From: Synergistaceae bacterium DZ-S4
Lineage (GTDB): Bacteria > Synergistota > Synergistia > Synergistales > Synergistaceae
Length of the DNA stretch: 64,000 nt
Assembly (NCBI GenBank): GCA_025943965.1
Contig: JAPCWD010000003.1
Location: forward strand, 62,001 to 126,000
Reading direction: 5' to 3'
This document shows, piece after piece, positions 49,997 through 59,292 of this stretch. Below the pieces are notes generated by a model. That model did no database searches, was not told the DNA's origin, and worked only from the letters and a program-made list of their open reading frames with translations. The stretch's first letter is position 1; the number at the start of each line of letters is the position of its first letter. A program made the translations under genes and the position numbers.

Positions 49997-50698
49997 TCAG
50001 CACTTACCCCATGGACAGGCACTGAGACAAAGACCACAGACTTTGTTTCCACAAGTCTCAAAGTTGTTTTTCAGAAGTTCCCTGCATGCTCTCCTGTCTA
50101 CCCTTTCATCCACTGCCTGATCCATCTTCCATGCTATACCCCTGATAGCCCCGGCGGGACATGCCCTCTGACAGCAGGTGCAGTCCCCGCACTTCGATCT
50201 CATCGGCACTCCGCACTTAAGCGGAGCATTGCAGATAACTGTTGCAAGGCGCTGCATAGGTCCTCTGTCCGGTGTGATAAGGCAGCAACTCTTGCCTATC
50301 CAGCCAAGCCCTGCCAGATGCGCAGCGGCACGATGGCTAAAAATGCCGTGCATCCCCTCTTTTACGGCCTTGCTTGCCGGTATCGGAAAAGCTCTGAAAC
50401 CTCTTGACTCAAGCCAGTCCGTTATCCTTATTGTCATTATGTCGAGGGCAATGTTCGCAACCTCGTAATACCGCGCATAAGTATCTGTCGGTCCCTTAAG
50501 GGATATTTCCCTTATCACTGAAGAAGGCATATTCAGAGCAATTGAAACGGCACAGGGGTAATCATCCAATGTTCTTCCGTAAGTTTTTCTGATCTCCTCC
50601 GCGTAGGGGCGCAGGTCGGCAAACCCAACCTTACCTGCTCCGATAGATAAGGAATATTCTCTGAGCTCGTGGCTAAGGCCATCGATATTGTCATGCAT
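49997..50698 (-). CDS. QueG-like double-[4Fe-4S] protein
   Basis: A 233 aa protein. The C-terminus has two ferredoxin-type clusters: CGDCTCCQRACPAG and CGLCLSACPWGKC. HRAAAHLAGLGWIGKS is the region that binds the corrinoid in epoxyqueuosine reductase QueG. The protein is shorter than QueG (about 340-380 aa) and lacks its C-terminal HEAT-like part, so it may be a relative with another substrate. ATG 50698 follows GGAGGGG. No queuosine gene is adjacent. Confidence 0.75.
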   Translation of the reverse strand: MHDNIDGLSHELREYSLSIGAGKVGFADLRPYAEEIRKTYGRTLDDYPCAVSIALNMPSSVIREISLKGPTDTYARYYEVANIALDIMTIRITDWLESRGFRAFPIPASKAVKEGMHGIFSHRAAAHLAGLGWIGKSCCLITPDRGPMQRLATVICNAPLKCGVPMRSKCGDCTCCQRACPAGAIRGIAWKMDQAVDERVDRRACRELLKNNFETCGNKVCGLCLSACPWGKC

Positions 50699-50750
50699 GT
50701 CGGACCCCTCCTTGATCAGCTTCATCTGTCAGACCGCATAAAAATGTTTT

Positions 50751-51224
50751 TTAGTTAAAGAGCATGCCTGCCAGGCCCGCAGACCGGATCGTTTCGCCTG
50801 TGAAAGTATCGATGATCTCTTTGTTTCTGACCGCATAGATCCGCCATGCCAGTTGTATCTTCGGCTCGTTTACAGATACGTTCCTGTTTCTTATGACCCT
50901 TTTCCAGCTTTGAAAGTCAGAAGGTACGGCCCCGCATTCTGCCAGTTCCTTTGCAAGGGCAGGGGATATTCTGAGTTCGAGACGCTCCTGCTCATCTGCC
51001 TCAGGAATAAAGTCCATGTCAAGGATAATTGTCTTTTCTCCGAACAAAGCAGTATTCCCGTTATAGCCGTCAATGATGACGACATGATAAAGATACCTGG
51101 GACCGCGCATGAGGCTTCTTTCCAGTATCTCGACCGGCGCAACATATACAGGTATAAATATAAGTTTATCCCCCGGCGCAGGTCTTTCTTTCATTGGCAG
51201 GTACCCGGAAGGTTGATTATCCAT
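50751..51224 (-). CDS. Unknown protein (157 aa)
   Basis: GGAGG lies about 8 bases before the ATG, and the gene has normal codon use. Most of it looks beta-rich (KLIFIPVYVAPVEILERSLM, YHVVIIDGYNG, TIILDMDFIP), with no signal peptide, transmembrane segment or Cys/His cluster. I do not recognise the family. It sits between the QueG-like gene and the SRP RNA. Confidence 0.7.
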   Translation of the reverse strand: MDNQPSGYLPMKERPAPGDKLIFIPVYVAPVEILERSLMRGPRYLYHVVIIDGYNGNTALFGEKTIILDMDFIPEADEQERLELRISPALAKELAECGAVPSDFQSWKRVIRNRNVSVNEPKIQLAWRIYAVRNKEIIDTFTGETIRSAGLAGMLFN

Positions 51225-51274
51225 AGTTTTATCCTCCGTCTTTAAGCATCCAGCTTACGAAAAGAGTGCTTTCT

Positions 51275-51383
51275 GCAGGGGGCCCAGTGACCCCATGGCA
51301 CCCAAAAGACACCGCTTACCGCTGCTTCCTTCCGGACCTGACGGGATTCACGGGCTTTCGCCGCATAGGACTGGACACCCTGC
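51275..51383 (-). ncRNA. ffs: Signal recognition particle RNA (4.5S type)
   Basis: The minus strand reads GTCAGGTCCGGAAGGAAGCA then GCGGTAA, the invariant domain-IV loop that binds Ffh. The two ends, GCAGGG and CCCTGC, close the helix (51378-51383 with 51275-51280), giving about 109 nt. It is the short, Alu-free bacterial form. A tRNA-Arg gene is upstream on the same strand. Confidence 0.95.
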
Positions 51384-51431
51384 AAAAAACACTCGCTTTT
51401 CATTGTTATATGATAGCATAATCCTTGTAGA

Positions 51432-51508
51432 TGGCGTGCCTGTCGGGATTCGAACCCGAGACCTTCAGCTCCGGAGGCTGACACTCTATCCAGCTGAGCT
51501 ACAGGCAC
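51432..51508 (-). tRNA. tRNA-Arg (anticodon CCG)
   Basis: A 77-nt cloverleaf: acceptor GTGCCTG / CAGGCAC, anticodon stem TCAGC / GCTGA with loop CTCCGGA, T-loop TTCGAAT, encoded CCA. It reads CGG. Confidence 0.96.
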
Positions 51509-51558
51509 AGTTCCGGGAACAGAGGAAAGTATAGCACATAGAGAATGGAGCTGTCACG

Positions 51559-52017
51559 ATGAATGACATTCATTATATGAGGGAAGCCCTCAAAGAAGCG
51601 GAGAAAGCCATGCAGAAGGGCGAGATCCCTGTCGGTGCTTTGTTGGTGAGGGACGGGAAGATCATCGGGCGCGGATCGAATTCAAGGTCACTTGAAGGCT
51701 CCCCGCTCGGACATGCGGAGCTGGCTGCAATGGAAGAGGCATCAGAGGCACTTAACAATTGGCGGCTCGATGACTGCACCCTCTATGTCACACTCGAACC
51801 ATGTGTCATGTGCGCCGGTGCGATGGTACAGTCAAGGCTGGGGACCCTGGTCTACGGAGCTAAGGATCCTAAGGCCGGAGCTGTCGGTTCCCTTTACAAC
51901 ATCGTCGAAGATCCGAGAATGTACCACAGGTGTATTGTAAGGTCAGGAATATTGAAGGAGGAGTGCGCCGAATTGCTGCGCATTTTTTTCCAAATGAGGC
52001 GTTCTGAAGCACTCTGA
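51559..52017 (+). CDS. tadA: tRNA adenosine(34) deaminase
   Basis: A 152 aa zinc-dependent deaminase: H52-A-E54 gives the first ligand and the proton shuttle, and P81-C-V-M-C85 gives the other two ligands. GEIPVGALLV and RLDDCTLYVTLEPC are standard TadA stretches. It turns A34 of tRNA-Arg(ACG) into inosine. Length is typical. Weak Shine-Dalgarno (ATGGAG) upstream. It is placed between tRNA genes and transcribed away from tRNA-Arg. Confidence 0.93.
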   Translation: MNDIHYMREALKEAEKAMQKGEIPVGALLVRDGKIIGRGSNSRSLEGSPLGHAELAAMEEASEALNNWRLDDCTLYVTLEPCVMCAGAMVQSRLGTLVYGAKDPKAGAVGSLYNIVEDPRMYHRCIVRSGILKEECAELLRIFFQMRRSEAL

Positions 52018-52094
52018 TCCATTTTGACATTCACTATGGAATAGGCTATAATGCGCTCCGTCAGTTTGTCACAGGCAATTGATACGATGCACGC

Positions 52095-52187
52095 GGAGAG
52101 GTGGCTGAGTGGTCGAAGGCGCTCGCCTGGAAAGTGAGTGAACGGCTTATCCCCGTTCCAAGGGTTCAAATCCCTTCCTCTCCGCCA
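52095..52187 (+). tRNA. tRNA-Ser (anticodon GGA)
   Basis: A 93-nt class II tRNA: acceptor GGAGAGG / CCTCTCC, anticodon loop CTGGAAA, long variable arm, encoded CCA. Confidence 0.96.
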
Positions 52188-52223
52188 TTTTTACATCAAT
52201 TTACACAGACTGTGTTTTTATCC

Positions 52224-52316
52224 GGAGGGGTGGCCGAGTGGTCGAAGGCGGGCGACTCGAAATCGTCTTGGCGGTGCTGAGCTGTCACGTGGGTTCAAAT
52301 CCCACCCTCTCCGCCA
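52224..52316 (+). tRNA. tRNA-Ser (anticodon CGA)
   Basis: A 93-nt class II tRNA: acceptor GGAGGGG / CCTCTCC (one wobble pair), anticodon loop CTCGAAA, long variable arm, encoded CCA. Spaced 36 bp from tRNA-Ser(GGA). Confidence 0.95.
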
Positions 52317-52366
52317 TATTTAGAATCCGTTTTCTGAAATATGGAATCATCCAATAAAAAATAAAG

Positions 52367-52401
52367 TTGGGAAGGCATATGATGCCGACCCAATTTTTTT
52401 T
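52367..52401 (+). terminator. Terminator of tRNA-Ser pair
   Basis: TTGGG-AA-GGCAT / ATGCC-GA-CCCAA stem followed by eight T. It ends the + strand tRNA transcript; serine dehydratase converges from the other side. Confidence 0.88.
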
Positions 52402-52425
52402 ATATGATCCTTAATTTTTGCATTA

Positions 52426-54006
52426 TCAGCTATTCTGGTCTTCCAGTTTTTTCCTGATCTGCAAGGAGGCTTCTGTTTTGCCGAGACCCCCGAATGTGCA
52501 GCGAAGTTCCAAAGGCAGTTTCAGGCCGATGTCGTACATCGCCTTTATGGTCTGATCCAACGGAATGACCTTATCGTACCCCGCCAATGCCATGTTCGCG
52601 CTGGATATGGCATTTGATCCTCCCATTATATTCTTTCCCAGGCAGGGGACCTCGACCCGATTGGCTACCGGATCACACGCAAGGCCCGTGACATTCTGCA
52701 GCGCAATGGAAGCTGCATTTATGCACTCTTCCACTGTTCCTCCCGCCATTTGGGCAACTCCTGCCGCAGCCATAGCCGAGCCTGCACCGCACTCGACCTG
52801 ACAGCCGGCCACCTCTGCGGCAAAAGTTGCTGACTCAGCAATAAATATCCCTATCAGCCCTGCCGCCAGCATTCCTTTGGTGATTTCATCCTTTGAGGCT
52901 CCAATTGACCTGCCAACACCTATCAGCGTCCCGGGAAGGCATCCGCATGATCCTGCTGTCGGAGCAGCAACGATGACGCCCATGGAGCTTTTGACTTCCA
53001 TAACAGCAGTTATGTATTTGATCACCGTATTGAGCAGATCACAAGGGACCAGCTTTTTCTTTCTTGCCCCCTCATCGATCTTGTACGACTGGTAACCCAG
53101 TATCCTGTCCTTATACTCAGTACCGCGAAGCCCCTCTTCAACAGCGTTCTCCATTATCGCTACCAGGTCCGACATCTTCTGAAAGACTTCTTCTTCGCTT
53201 GTATTACCTCTGTGGCTTTCATACAGCAGCGCAAATTCCCAAAGTTCCCTGCGGTCACTCTTTGACAGTTCTATCAGTTCATCGGAGGTCAGAAAGGGGA
53301 CCTTGCATTCTGCACGGGAGTGAGTGGGAAGTATCGGTTCAATACAGATAATGTCAATGATGAGATCTTCTTTTTTAAGCAGCTCGATCTGATCCATAGA
53401 AGGTTTATCAGCAAATTTCAATTCAAACAAGGCACGATCATCCTTTGTGTCGATCAGTGCAAAGTCATGACCATATGCATAAGAATTGATGATCTCCATG
53501 ATCTTCTCAGCACTTTTTTCAGAGCAGTCCGCGGTGATCAAAATTTCGTAAAAATCTCCTGCCATTTTTATTCCAAAACCGTCGAACTTTTGCATCTCGA
53601 TCATGCCGCCGCCGACTGAGACCGCTTCCCATTCGTGGGAGTATCCGTCCCCGCTTTTTGCGGAGATCCTGTAATTGTTGGGGTGCACCGCTCCATAATC
53701 CAGGATCCGGAATTCTATCTCTATTCCTGAATTACGAGCGAGAGCTGCGTAATTTGAAACGTCAGGGTCCGTAACAGGCATACCGAGAATGCCGCTCACA
53801 AATCCCATGTCTGTCCCGTGTCCGTCATGAGATTCGGCCAATGATCCGTTCACATCAAAATCAACAACCACTTCTTTAACATCCTTATTCAGGGACTGTC
53901 TCACAATATCAGCGATCCGGGACGCCCCAGCAACATGAGAACTGGACGGGCCCCTCATTACCGGCCCGATAACATCATTGAATATGCTTGACGGAAGCTT
54001 TTCCAT
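52426..54006 (-). CDS. sdaA: L-serine ammonia-lyase, Fe-S dependent
   Basis: A 526 aa single-chain enzyme. The N-terminal beta domain begins IFNDVIGPVMRGPSSSHVAG, and the ESHDGHGTD segment binds substrate. The C-terminal alpha domain has APTAGSCGCLPG, ECGAGSAMAAAG, LACDPVANRVEVPCLGKN and a Gly-rich GGLGKTEAS. The Cys residues hold the [4Fe-4S] cluster. It makes pyruvate and ammonia from serine. AAGGAAGG precedes the ATG. It is last in a minus-strand run with a racemase-like gene 14 bp upstream. Confidence 0.93.
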   Translation of the reverse strand: MEKLPSSIFNDVIGPVMRGPSSSHVAGASRIADIVRQSLNKDVKEVVVDFDVNGSLAESHDGHGTDMGFVSGILGMPVTDPDVSNYAALARNSGIEIEFRILDYGAVHPNNYRISAKSGDGYSHEWEAVSVGGGMIEMQKFDGFGIKMAGDFYEILITADCSEKSAEKIMEIINSYAYGHDFALIDTKDDRALFELKFADKPSMDQIELLKKEDLIIDIICIEPILPTHSRAECKVPFLTSDELIELSKSDRRELWEFALLYESHRGNTSEEEVFQKMSDLVAIMENAVEEGLRGTEYKDRILGYQSYKIDEGARKKKLVPCDLLNTVIKYITAVMEVKSSMGVIVAAPTAGSCGCLPGTLIGVGRSIGASKDEITKGMLAAGLIGIFIAESATFAAEVAGCQVECGAGSAMAAAGVAQMAGGTVEECINAASIALQNVTGLACDPVANRVEVPCLGKNIMGGSNAISSANMALAGYDKVIPLDQTIKAMYDIGLKLPLELRCTFGGLGKTEASLQIRKKLEDQNS

Positions 54007-54020
54007 AAAAACCTTCCTTT

Positions 54021-55034
54021 CTACCAGCTGACAAAACCATTTTTCAATTTATCGTCATCTTCAACGATAAGATGGTTAAACCCGGTAATATGCACGTCAC
54101 TGCACGAAACCCTCGGAATGATCGCCCTTGTACCGTTCAGATCGATCTCCTTTATAGCCGATGCCCTGAATACGCCGCCATATATACTTTTCTGATAGAA
54201 GGTTCCGCTCATGTCAATAAGTCCCCTGAAGTAACGTTGGGCCAGCCTGGTGGACGTTCCCGTCCCGCATGGAGATATGTCCGCCTGTGCGTCTCCAAAA
54301 ATGCACTGACAGAGATACTCTCCCTTTTCGTTTGGTCTGTTCTGAACGAACAGCAATTGATCCATGTAATTTATTGATTTGTTGGCAGGATGCTGCACCT
54401 TTATTTTTTCATTCGCAGAAGCAAGTATTATTTTACTCAGTTTACGCAGCTCGTCCATCTTGTCCTTTGTAAGGTCCATCTTTATCGAATCGATGTCTAC
54501 TATCGTAAAGAAATTTCCCCCAAACCCAACATCCACACTAATATTTCCTGCTCCGGGAACTTTTATTTCAAGATCCTTGCTATAGAGAAAAGCGGGAACG
54601 TTATCAAACGAAATGCGTTGAACATCGCCGTTTTTGATTTCAACATAAACAGTTACTATGCCACTCGGTGTTTCAAGCTTTATCACCGTTTCAGGCTCTG
54701 TCCGCTTTACCATGCCTGTCTCGACAAGCACCTTTGCCACAGATAAGGTACCTGCGCCGCACATAGGCTGATATGTGAGTGCATCAATGTAAAAGAGGCC
54801 GTAATCTGCATCTTTGGAACAAGGTTCTGTCAAAACGGCACCAACAAGGGAAAGAAATCCTCTCGGCTGGTGCATTGCACATGTCCTTATCCAGTCATAA
54901 TTTGTCCTCATATATTCCATTTTATCTTCCATGGTATCCCCTTTAAGCGGAGGGATGCCGGATGTGATGACTCTTATTGGAGTACCCGTTGTGTGTGCGT
55001 CGACGGCGAAAATCGATTTTGTGTTACGCATCAA
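54021..55034 (-). CDS. Proline racemase-family protein
   Basis: A 337 aa protein. The two catalytic Cys of racemases and epimerases are both present, Cys92 in PMCGAGTLS and Cys256 in SPCGTGTSTRLA. Dehydratases of this family replace the second one, so a racemase or epimerase is expected. However, MCGAGT lacks the His that normally follows (MCGHxT), which may change base strength or substrate. Proline, 4-hydroxyproline or another amino acid could be the substrate. Neighbours are an ornithine cyclodeaminase-like gene upstream (33 bp) and serine dehydratase downstream (14 bp). Confidence 0.85.
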   Translation of the reverse strand: MMRNTKSIFAVDAHTTGTPIRVITSGIPPLKGDTMEDKMEYMRTNYDWIRTCAMHQPRGFLSLVGAVLTEPCSKDADYGLFYIDALTYQPMCGAGTLSVAKVLVETGMVKRTEPETVIKLETPSGIVTVYVEIKNGDVQRISFDNVPAFLYSKDLEIKVPGAGNISVDVGFGGNFFTIVDIDSIKMDLTKDKMDELRKLSKIILASANEKIKVQHPANKSINYMDQLLFVQNRPNEKGEYLCQCIFGDAQADISPCGTGTSTRLAQRYFRGLIDMSGTFYQKSIYGGVFRASAIKEIDLNGTRAIIPRVSCSDVHITGFNHLIVEDDDKLKNGFVSW

Positions 55035-55067
55035 AATACCCCCACAGCCCTCTGTTTGAACGCAGGA

Positions 55068-56048
55068 TCATATATATCGCCCTATTCCCGCTGCAACAGC
55101 TTTTTTGTAAACATTGTAAGCTATTACTATATCTAAAGTTGCAAAGCCGACCGTTTTCATAATGGTGATCTGCCGAGAGTCTGTCCTTCCTTCGACTCTC
55201 CCAAGAATGAGATCTCCAAGCTCTCCGGTTATTGATTCTTTGCTGAACTTGCCTTCAGAGATAGGTATAAGGAACTCACCTGCCTCGGACATTATAGCTT
55301 CCGTGTTGTCTATGAATATCTTGTCGGCATGAGTGACTGTATACTCATCCAGCTCACGCTTATGCGGCATAAAGACTCCAACAGCATTAATATGAGTCCC
55401 CTTTTTGATCTTTCGTCCGTCAAATACCGGATCAGAGCTTGTAGTAACAGTAGTGATTATGTCGGCGGAATCGATCGCCTCGTCTGAAGAAACCGCACCG
55501 ACCAGCTTGGTATTGAACTTCTCAGCAAGAGCTGATGCTCTGTCGATAAATGATGCCGTCCATTCAGGATTGGAATCGTAAATGCGTACTTCTGATAATT
55601 TTCTCACTGTCAATAAGGCTTCAAGCTGTGACATGGCCTGACCTCCGGTCCCGAAGAGGGCGGCAGTTTCTGCGTCTTTATTTGCAAGGAGTTTTGTCGC
55701 CAGTCCTGAAACTGCTCCTGTTCGCATACGCGTAAGTTCTGTGCCGTCAAGAATTGCGTTGACTACCCCCGTTTCAGGGTCTGTCAGCAGTGTCGTTGCC
55801 GTTACGGCCGGCATCCTTTTTTGGGCGTTATCTGGGTAGGTCGATACGATCTTTATGCCTGCTGCAGGGAAGTCCTTGATAAGGGCAGGCATAAAAGATG
55901 TGATGCCATTTTTTTTAACTTCGAAATTTATACGTACGGGGACTTCCGTCCCTCCGTTGCTTTGAATAACAAAAGCCTCTTCATTTGAATTTATCGCATC
56001 TTCCATTGTGAAAACTTTTCTAATATCTTCAGCGTTTAAAACCAACAT
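55068..56048 (-). CDS. Ornithine cyclodeaminase / mu-crystallin family
   Basis: A 326 aa NAD(P)-binding protein. MPAVTATTLLTDPETGVVNAILDG and RTGAVSGLATKLLA are the substrate region, and ALFGTGGQAMSQLEALLTV the nucleotide fold. Members make proline from ornithine, or reduce cyclic imines (pyrroline- or piperideine-2-carboxylate), which fits a proline-type racemase next door. ATG 56048 (after GAGAGGTG) is preferred over an upstream start at 56156 that would reach into the nitrilase gene. Confidence 0.85.
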   Translation of the reverse strand: MLVLNAEDIRKVFTMEDAINSNEEAFVIQSNGGTEVPVRINFEVKKNGITSFMPALIKDFPAAGIKIVSTYPDNAQKRMPAVTATTLLTDPETGVVNAILDGTELTRMRTGAVSGLATKLLANKDAETAALFGTGGQAMSQLEALLTVRKLSEVRIYDSNPEWTASFIDRASALAEKFNTKLVGAVSSDEAIDSADIITTVTTSSDPVFDGRKIKKGTHINAVGVFMPHKRELDEYTVTHADKIFIDNTEAIMSEAGEFLIPISEGKFSKESITGELGDLILGRVEGRTDSRQITIMKTVGFATLDIVIAYNVYKKAVAAGIGRYI

Positions 56049-56130
56049 ATGGAACACCTCTCTTGTTTTTAGATTTATCATAAAACATAGCTGGAGTACA
56101 TCAAGATATATTATAAACATATCCCGTTTT

Positions 56131-56973
56131 CTAAATATATTTCCTATAGACCCCAAATCGCTCGTTTCGCAACAGAGGTCTCATTTTTCTAACACTTTTA
56201 AGAAACGCCATGTCTATCTCCACATCCATGACAGCTTCTTCAAAAAGCGGAAACTGCGCCACAATGTCGCCGTTCGGATCCACAACGTGGGAGCCTCCGA
56301 AGTAGATCGAAGCAGGCGAGGCTGCCTGATTGCAGCAGACAACATAACTTGTCTGGGAAAATGCGGTTCCCTGTGTCAGTTTTTTCCAGTTTGATAAGCA
56401 TTGTTCCCCTTCTGCCCGGTCCAGAACTGTGGCTGCAGAGGGATAAAAGATAACTTCGGCCCCCAGCTTTGCTGCGAAGATCGCGTTCGTCATGTGCCAC
56501 AGGTCCTCGCATACAAACATGCCTGCCTTACAGGCGGGAGCTTCAGCGACCGTCACCTCATCACCTTCGCTGAAGGTAAGGTGCTCCGTATACTGGGCGT
56601 AATTGCATAGGTTTATCTTCCTGTGCAGGCCAAGACTTCTGCCCCCGGAAAAGTATTCCAGGGCTATGTAAGGCCTCTTGCCGGGCTGCTCGAAAAGCGG
56701 ATAGCTTATGAGGATATCGCACTTGCTATCTCTGGTTTTTTCCGCAATAAGAGGAAGTGCGGCGTTGACGTTCCTTTCGAGCCTTTCCGCTCCCGCCTCG
56801 GTCGATATTGCCTCTTTGATCTCATAACCGGAAAGGTAGAGCTCCGGAAGCACAAGGATCGAACTCCCTTGTTTCCCGCAATCGTCCAGCAGCGACAATG
56901 CCCTTTTCATGTTCTTTTCAACATCCAGTACAACAGGCGCGACCTGCGCCAAGGTTATCGTGAAACTCTCCAT
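56131..56973 (-). CDS. Carbon-nitrogen hydrolase (nitrilase superfamily)
   Basis: A 280 aa protein with the Glu-Lys-Cys triad: Glu44 in LPELYLSGY, Lys119 in LHRKINL and Cys155 in FVCEDLWH. The family splits C-N bonds in amides, carbamoyl amino acids or nitriles. Substrate is unknown; amidase or carbamoylase activity would fit the amino-acid cluster. First in the minus-strand run, with 82 bp before the ornithine cyclodeaminase-like gene. Divergent from the flavoenzyme gene. Confidence 0.87.
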   Translation of the reverse strand: MESFTITLAQVAPVVLDVEKNMKRALSLLDDCGKQGSSILVLPELYLSGYEIKEAISTEAGAERLERNVNAALPLIAEKTRDSKCDILISYPLFEQPGKRPYIALEYFSGGRSLGLHRKINLCNYAQYTEHLTFSEGDEVTVAEAPACKAGMFVCEDLWHMTNAIFAAKLGAEVIFYPSAATVLDRAEGEQCLSNWKKLTQGTAFSQTSYVVCCNQAASPASIYFGGSHVVDPNGDIVAQFPLFEEAVMDVEIDMAFLKSVRKMRPLLRNERFGVYRKYI

Positions 56974-57032
56974 TTTTTATCACCTGATTTTTTAGAATAG
57001 GCCTATCTCACCCAAATTATACGTGCAAAATA

Positions 57033-57059
57033 CTGATATAAAATAATGCAATATATCAG
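57033..57059. promoter_or_regulatory. Perfect inverted repeat in divergent gap
   Basis: CTGATATA and TATATCAG are separated by 11 bases in the 236-bp gap between the nitrilase-like and the flavoenzyme genes. Likely a regulator binding site; no local regulator gene is seen. Confidence 0.45.
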
Positions 57060-57209
57060 ATAATTATAAGAGTGCTATATTTCATAAGTTTTTTATGATC
57101 CTCTGCAACAGCATTGCCAGAAACCCACCCATAACCATTGTTTTTTAGACGTTCATCATTGACGGATAACTCATTTTACCAAGACAAAACACAACAGGAG
57201 GAATGAAAA

Positions 57210-59126
57210 ATGTTGAAAAACCTCTTTAGTCCTATCACCATCAAGGGGAAGACCATGAAAAACCGACTGGCGGTATCTCCGATGGTAACGAACTATTGCA
57301 ACGAGGACGGAACATGTACCGAAATGTTTTCTGCATATCACGAAGCAAAAGCAAAAGGCGGCTTCGGAATGATAATCACGGAAGATTTTGCGGTCAGGCC
57401 CCGCGGGAAGGGATTCAAACACCTGCCCGGACTGTGGAATGATGAGCAGATCCCGGGATTTAAGGAATTTACGAAAAGGATCCACAAGCATGATACTGTT
57501 TTGATCGCGCAGATATACCACGCAGGCAGACAGTCAAGCAAAATGGTTCTCGGTCAGGTACCTGAGGCACCTTCGGCTATCCCATGCCCATTCAGCCCGG
57601 ATATGCCGGAAGAGATGAGTATCGAGGAAATTAAGAAAATCATAACAGAATTCGGAGACTGTGCGCGAAGGGCTGAAGAAGCGGGCTTTGACGGAATAGA
57701 AGTACACGGAGCTCACGGGTATCTGATCTCCCAGTTCATGTCCTCCTATACCAACAAGCGTACCGATGAGTACGGGGGATCTCTCCAGAACCGCATCCGT
57801 TTCGCGGTGGAGGTAGTCAAAGATATCCGCTCAAAGGTCTCCAATGAGTTCATTGTCGGATACCGCATCTCTGCGGATGAATATGTTACCGGCGGCAGGA
57901 ATATCGGAGACACTATGACAATAATTCCGTATCTTGAAGAAGCAGGCATTGACTATATCCATGTATCAGCAGGCGTTTACCGCTCATTTGACGACATAAT
58001 CCCGTCGCAGTACCGCGGTCATTCTTGGAATACGACTGCTGCCGTAGAGGTAAAAAAGATAACCAAACTGCCTGTGATCTCTGTAGGAAGGATAAATGAC
58101 CCAAGACTTGCAGAAACGATCATTGCCTCAGGGAAAGCAGATATAGTTGCGATGGGCCGTCAGTCACTTACAGATCCCGAAACACCCAATAAGGCAAAAG
58201 GGGGCCGTTTCGATGAGATCCGCAATTGTATCGCATGCCATCACGGATGCGTTAAAAACCTTCTTAACAACGTTCCGATCCAGTGCATCCTAAACCCGAA
58301 CCTGGGCAGAGAAAGTGAAGTCTCTCTTGAAAAGACAGAGGCACCGAAAAATATAATGGTCATAGGCTCAGGTCCTGCCGGACTTGAGGCTGCTATCACA
58401 GCGGCCTCGCGCGGACACAGGGTAAAGGTTTTCGAGAAAAACCGCTGGGCCGGCGGCCAGTTCCGCATCGGTGCGGTGCCGCCCGGAAAGGGTGAGATGA
58501 TCAACTATATCAACTGGCAGCTGAACGAACTCAGGAAACTTGGAGTCCCTGTCCTTATGGAGACGGAAGTCACGCCGGAACTTGTGAAGAAGGAAAAGCC
58601 TGATGTCATTTTCGCCGCCACGGGAGCAATACCCATCATCCCGAACATACCGGGGATAGACAGGCCAAACGTCGTAACTGCACATGATGTACTCTCAGGC
58701 AAAGTCAACACCGGGAGCCGCGTTGTTGTGGTAGGCGGAGGCTGCGTAGGAGCTGAAACAGCAAACCAGCTTGCTAATTACTTGAAGTGCGTGACCATCA
58801 TCGAAATGCTGGACGCGATAGCAGGAGATGAAATAGTGGTACCTCGCTGGGATCTTCTTGAAGATCTTGATAGGAACAAGGTCAGGATCTGCACAAAGAC
58901 CACGGTCGATGAGATAACAGATGCAGGAGTGAAGGTCTCAGGTGCCGTAAACGAAGTTATCCCCTGCGACACAGTAGTGCTTGCAGTAGGGGCTAAGCCT
59001 GTACTGGGCCTTGCAGATGCTCTTAAAAAAGAGGGTTATGATGTCCGCGTCATCGGGGACGCTGCAAAAGTCGGTCTGGGCGGAGAAGCTATAATGGAAG
59101 GCTTTGAGGTAGGAAGGACCATCTAA
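57210..59126 (+). CDS. 2,4-dienoyl-CoA reductase-like flavin/Fe-S oxidoreductase
   Basis: A 638 aa protein in two parts. Residues 1-370 are the old-yellow-enzyme TIM barrel with FMN (LFSPITIKGKTMKNRLAVSPM, HGAHGYLISQFMSSYTN), ending in the [4Fe-4S] cysteines C340, C343, C347 and C359. The C-terminal half has FAD site GSGPAGLEAA and NAD(P) site VVGGGCVGAETA. This matches FadH-type 2,4-dienoyl-CoA reductases and related enoate or trimethylamine dehydrogenases, common in Gram-positive and Synergistota anaerobes. AGGAGGA precedes the ATG. Divergent from the amino-acid cluster. Confidence 0.9.
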   Translation: MLKNLFSPITIKGKTMKNRLAVSPMVTNYCNEDGTCTEMFSAYHEAKAKGGFGMIITEDFAVRPRGKGFKHLPGLWNDEQIPGFKEFTKRIHKHDTVLIAQIYHAGRQSSKMVLGQVPEAPSAIPCPFSPDMPEEMSIEEIKKIITEFGDCARRAEEAGFDGIEVHGAHGYLISQFMSSYTNKRTDEYGGSLQNRIRFAVEVVKDIRSKVSNEFIVGYRISADEYVTGGRNIGDTMTIIPYLEEAGIDYIHVSAGVYRSFDDIIPSQYRGHSWNTTAAVEVKKITKLPVISVGRINDPRLAETIIASGKADIVAMGRQSLTDPETPNKAKGGRFDEIRNCIACHHGCVKNLLNNVPIQCILNPNLGRESEVSLEKTEAPKNIMVIGSGPAGLEAAITAASRGHRVKVFEKNRWAGGQFRIGAVPPGKGEMINYINWQLNELRKLGVPVLMETEVTPELVKKEKPDVIFAATGAIPIIPNIPGIDRPNVVTAHDVLSGKVNTGSRVVVVGGGCVGAETANQLANYLKCVTIIEMLDAIAGDEIVVPRWDLLEDLDRNKVRICTKTTVDEITDAGVKVSGAVNEVIPCDTVVLAVGAKPVLGLADALKKEGYDVRVIGDAAKVGLGGEAIMEGFEVGRTI

Positions 59127-59197
59127 AAAATCATGTCTTTAGCTCCGAAAAGTATCACCCTTGGATCTATCAGCGTGAATTTAGCTTTCACTTTGAT

Positions 59198-59227
59198 GCT
59201 GCCTCTCTCCGTCAGGGGGGAGACAGC
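59198..59227 (+). terminator. Weak terminator of flavoenzyme gene
   Basis: GCTGCCTCTCTCC / GGGGGGAGACAGC stem with wobble pairs and a GTCA loop; the tail ATCATTATATTT is only partly T-rich. Confidence 0.45.
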
Positions 59228-59292
59228 ATCATTATATTTAAAAAAAGATCTCAAAACGGAGGCTTCTCCTTTTGAGGTCGCAGATGTCTGAT

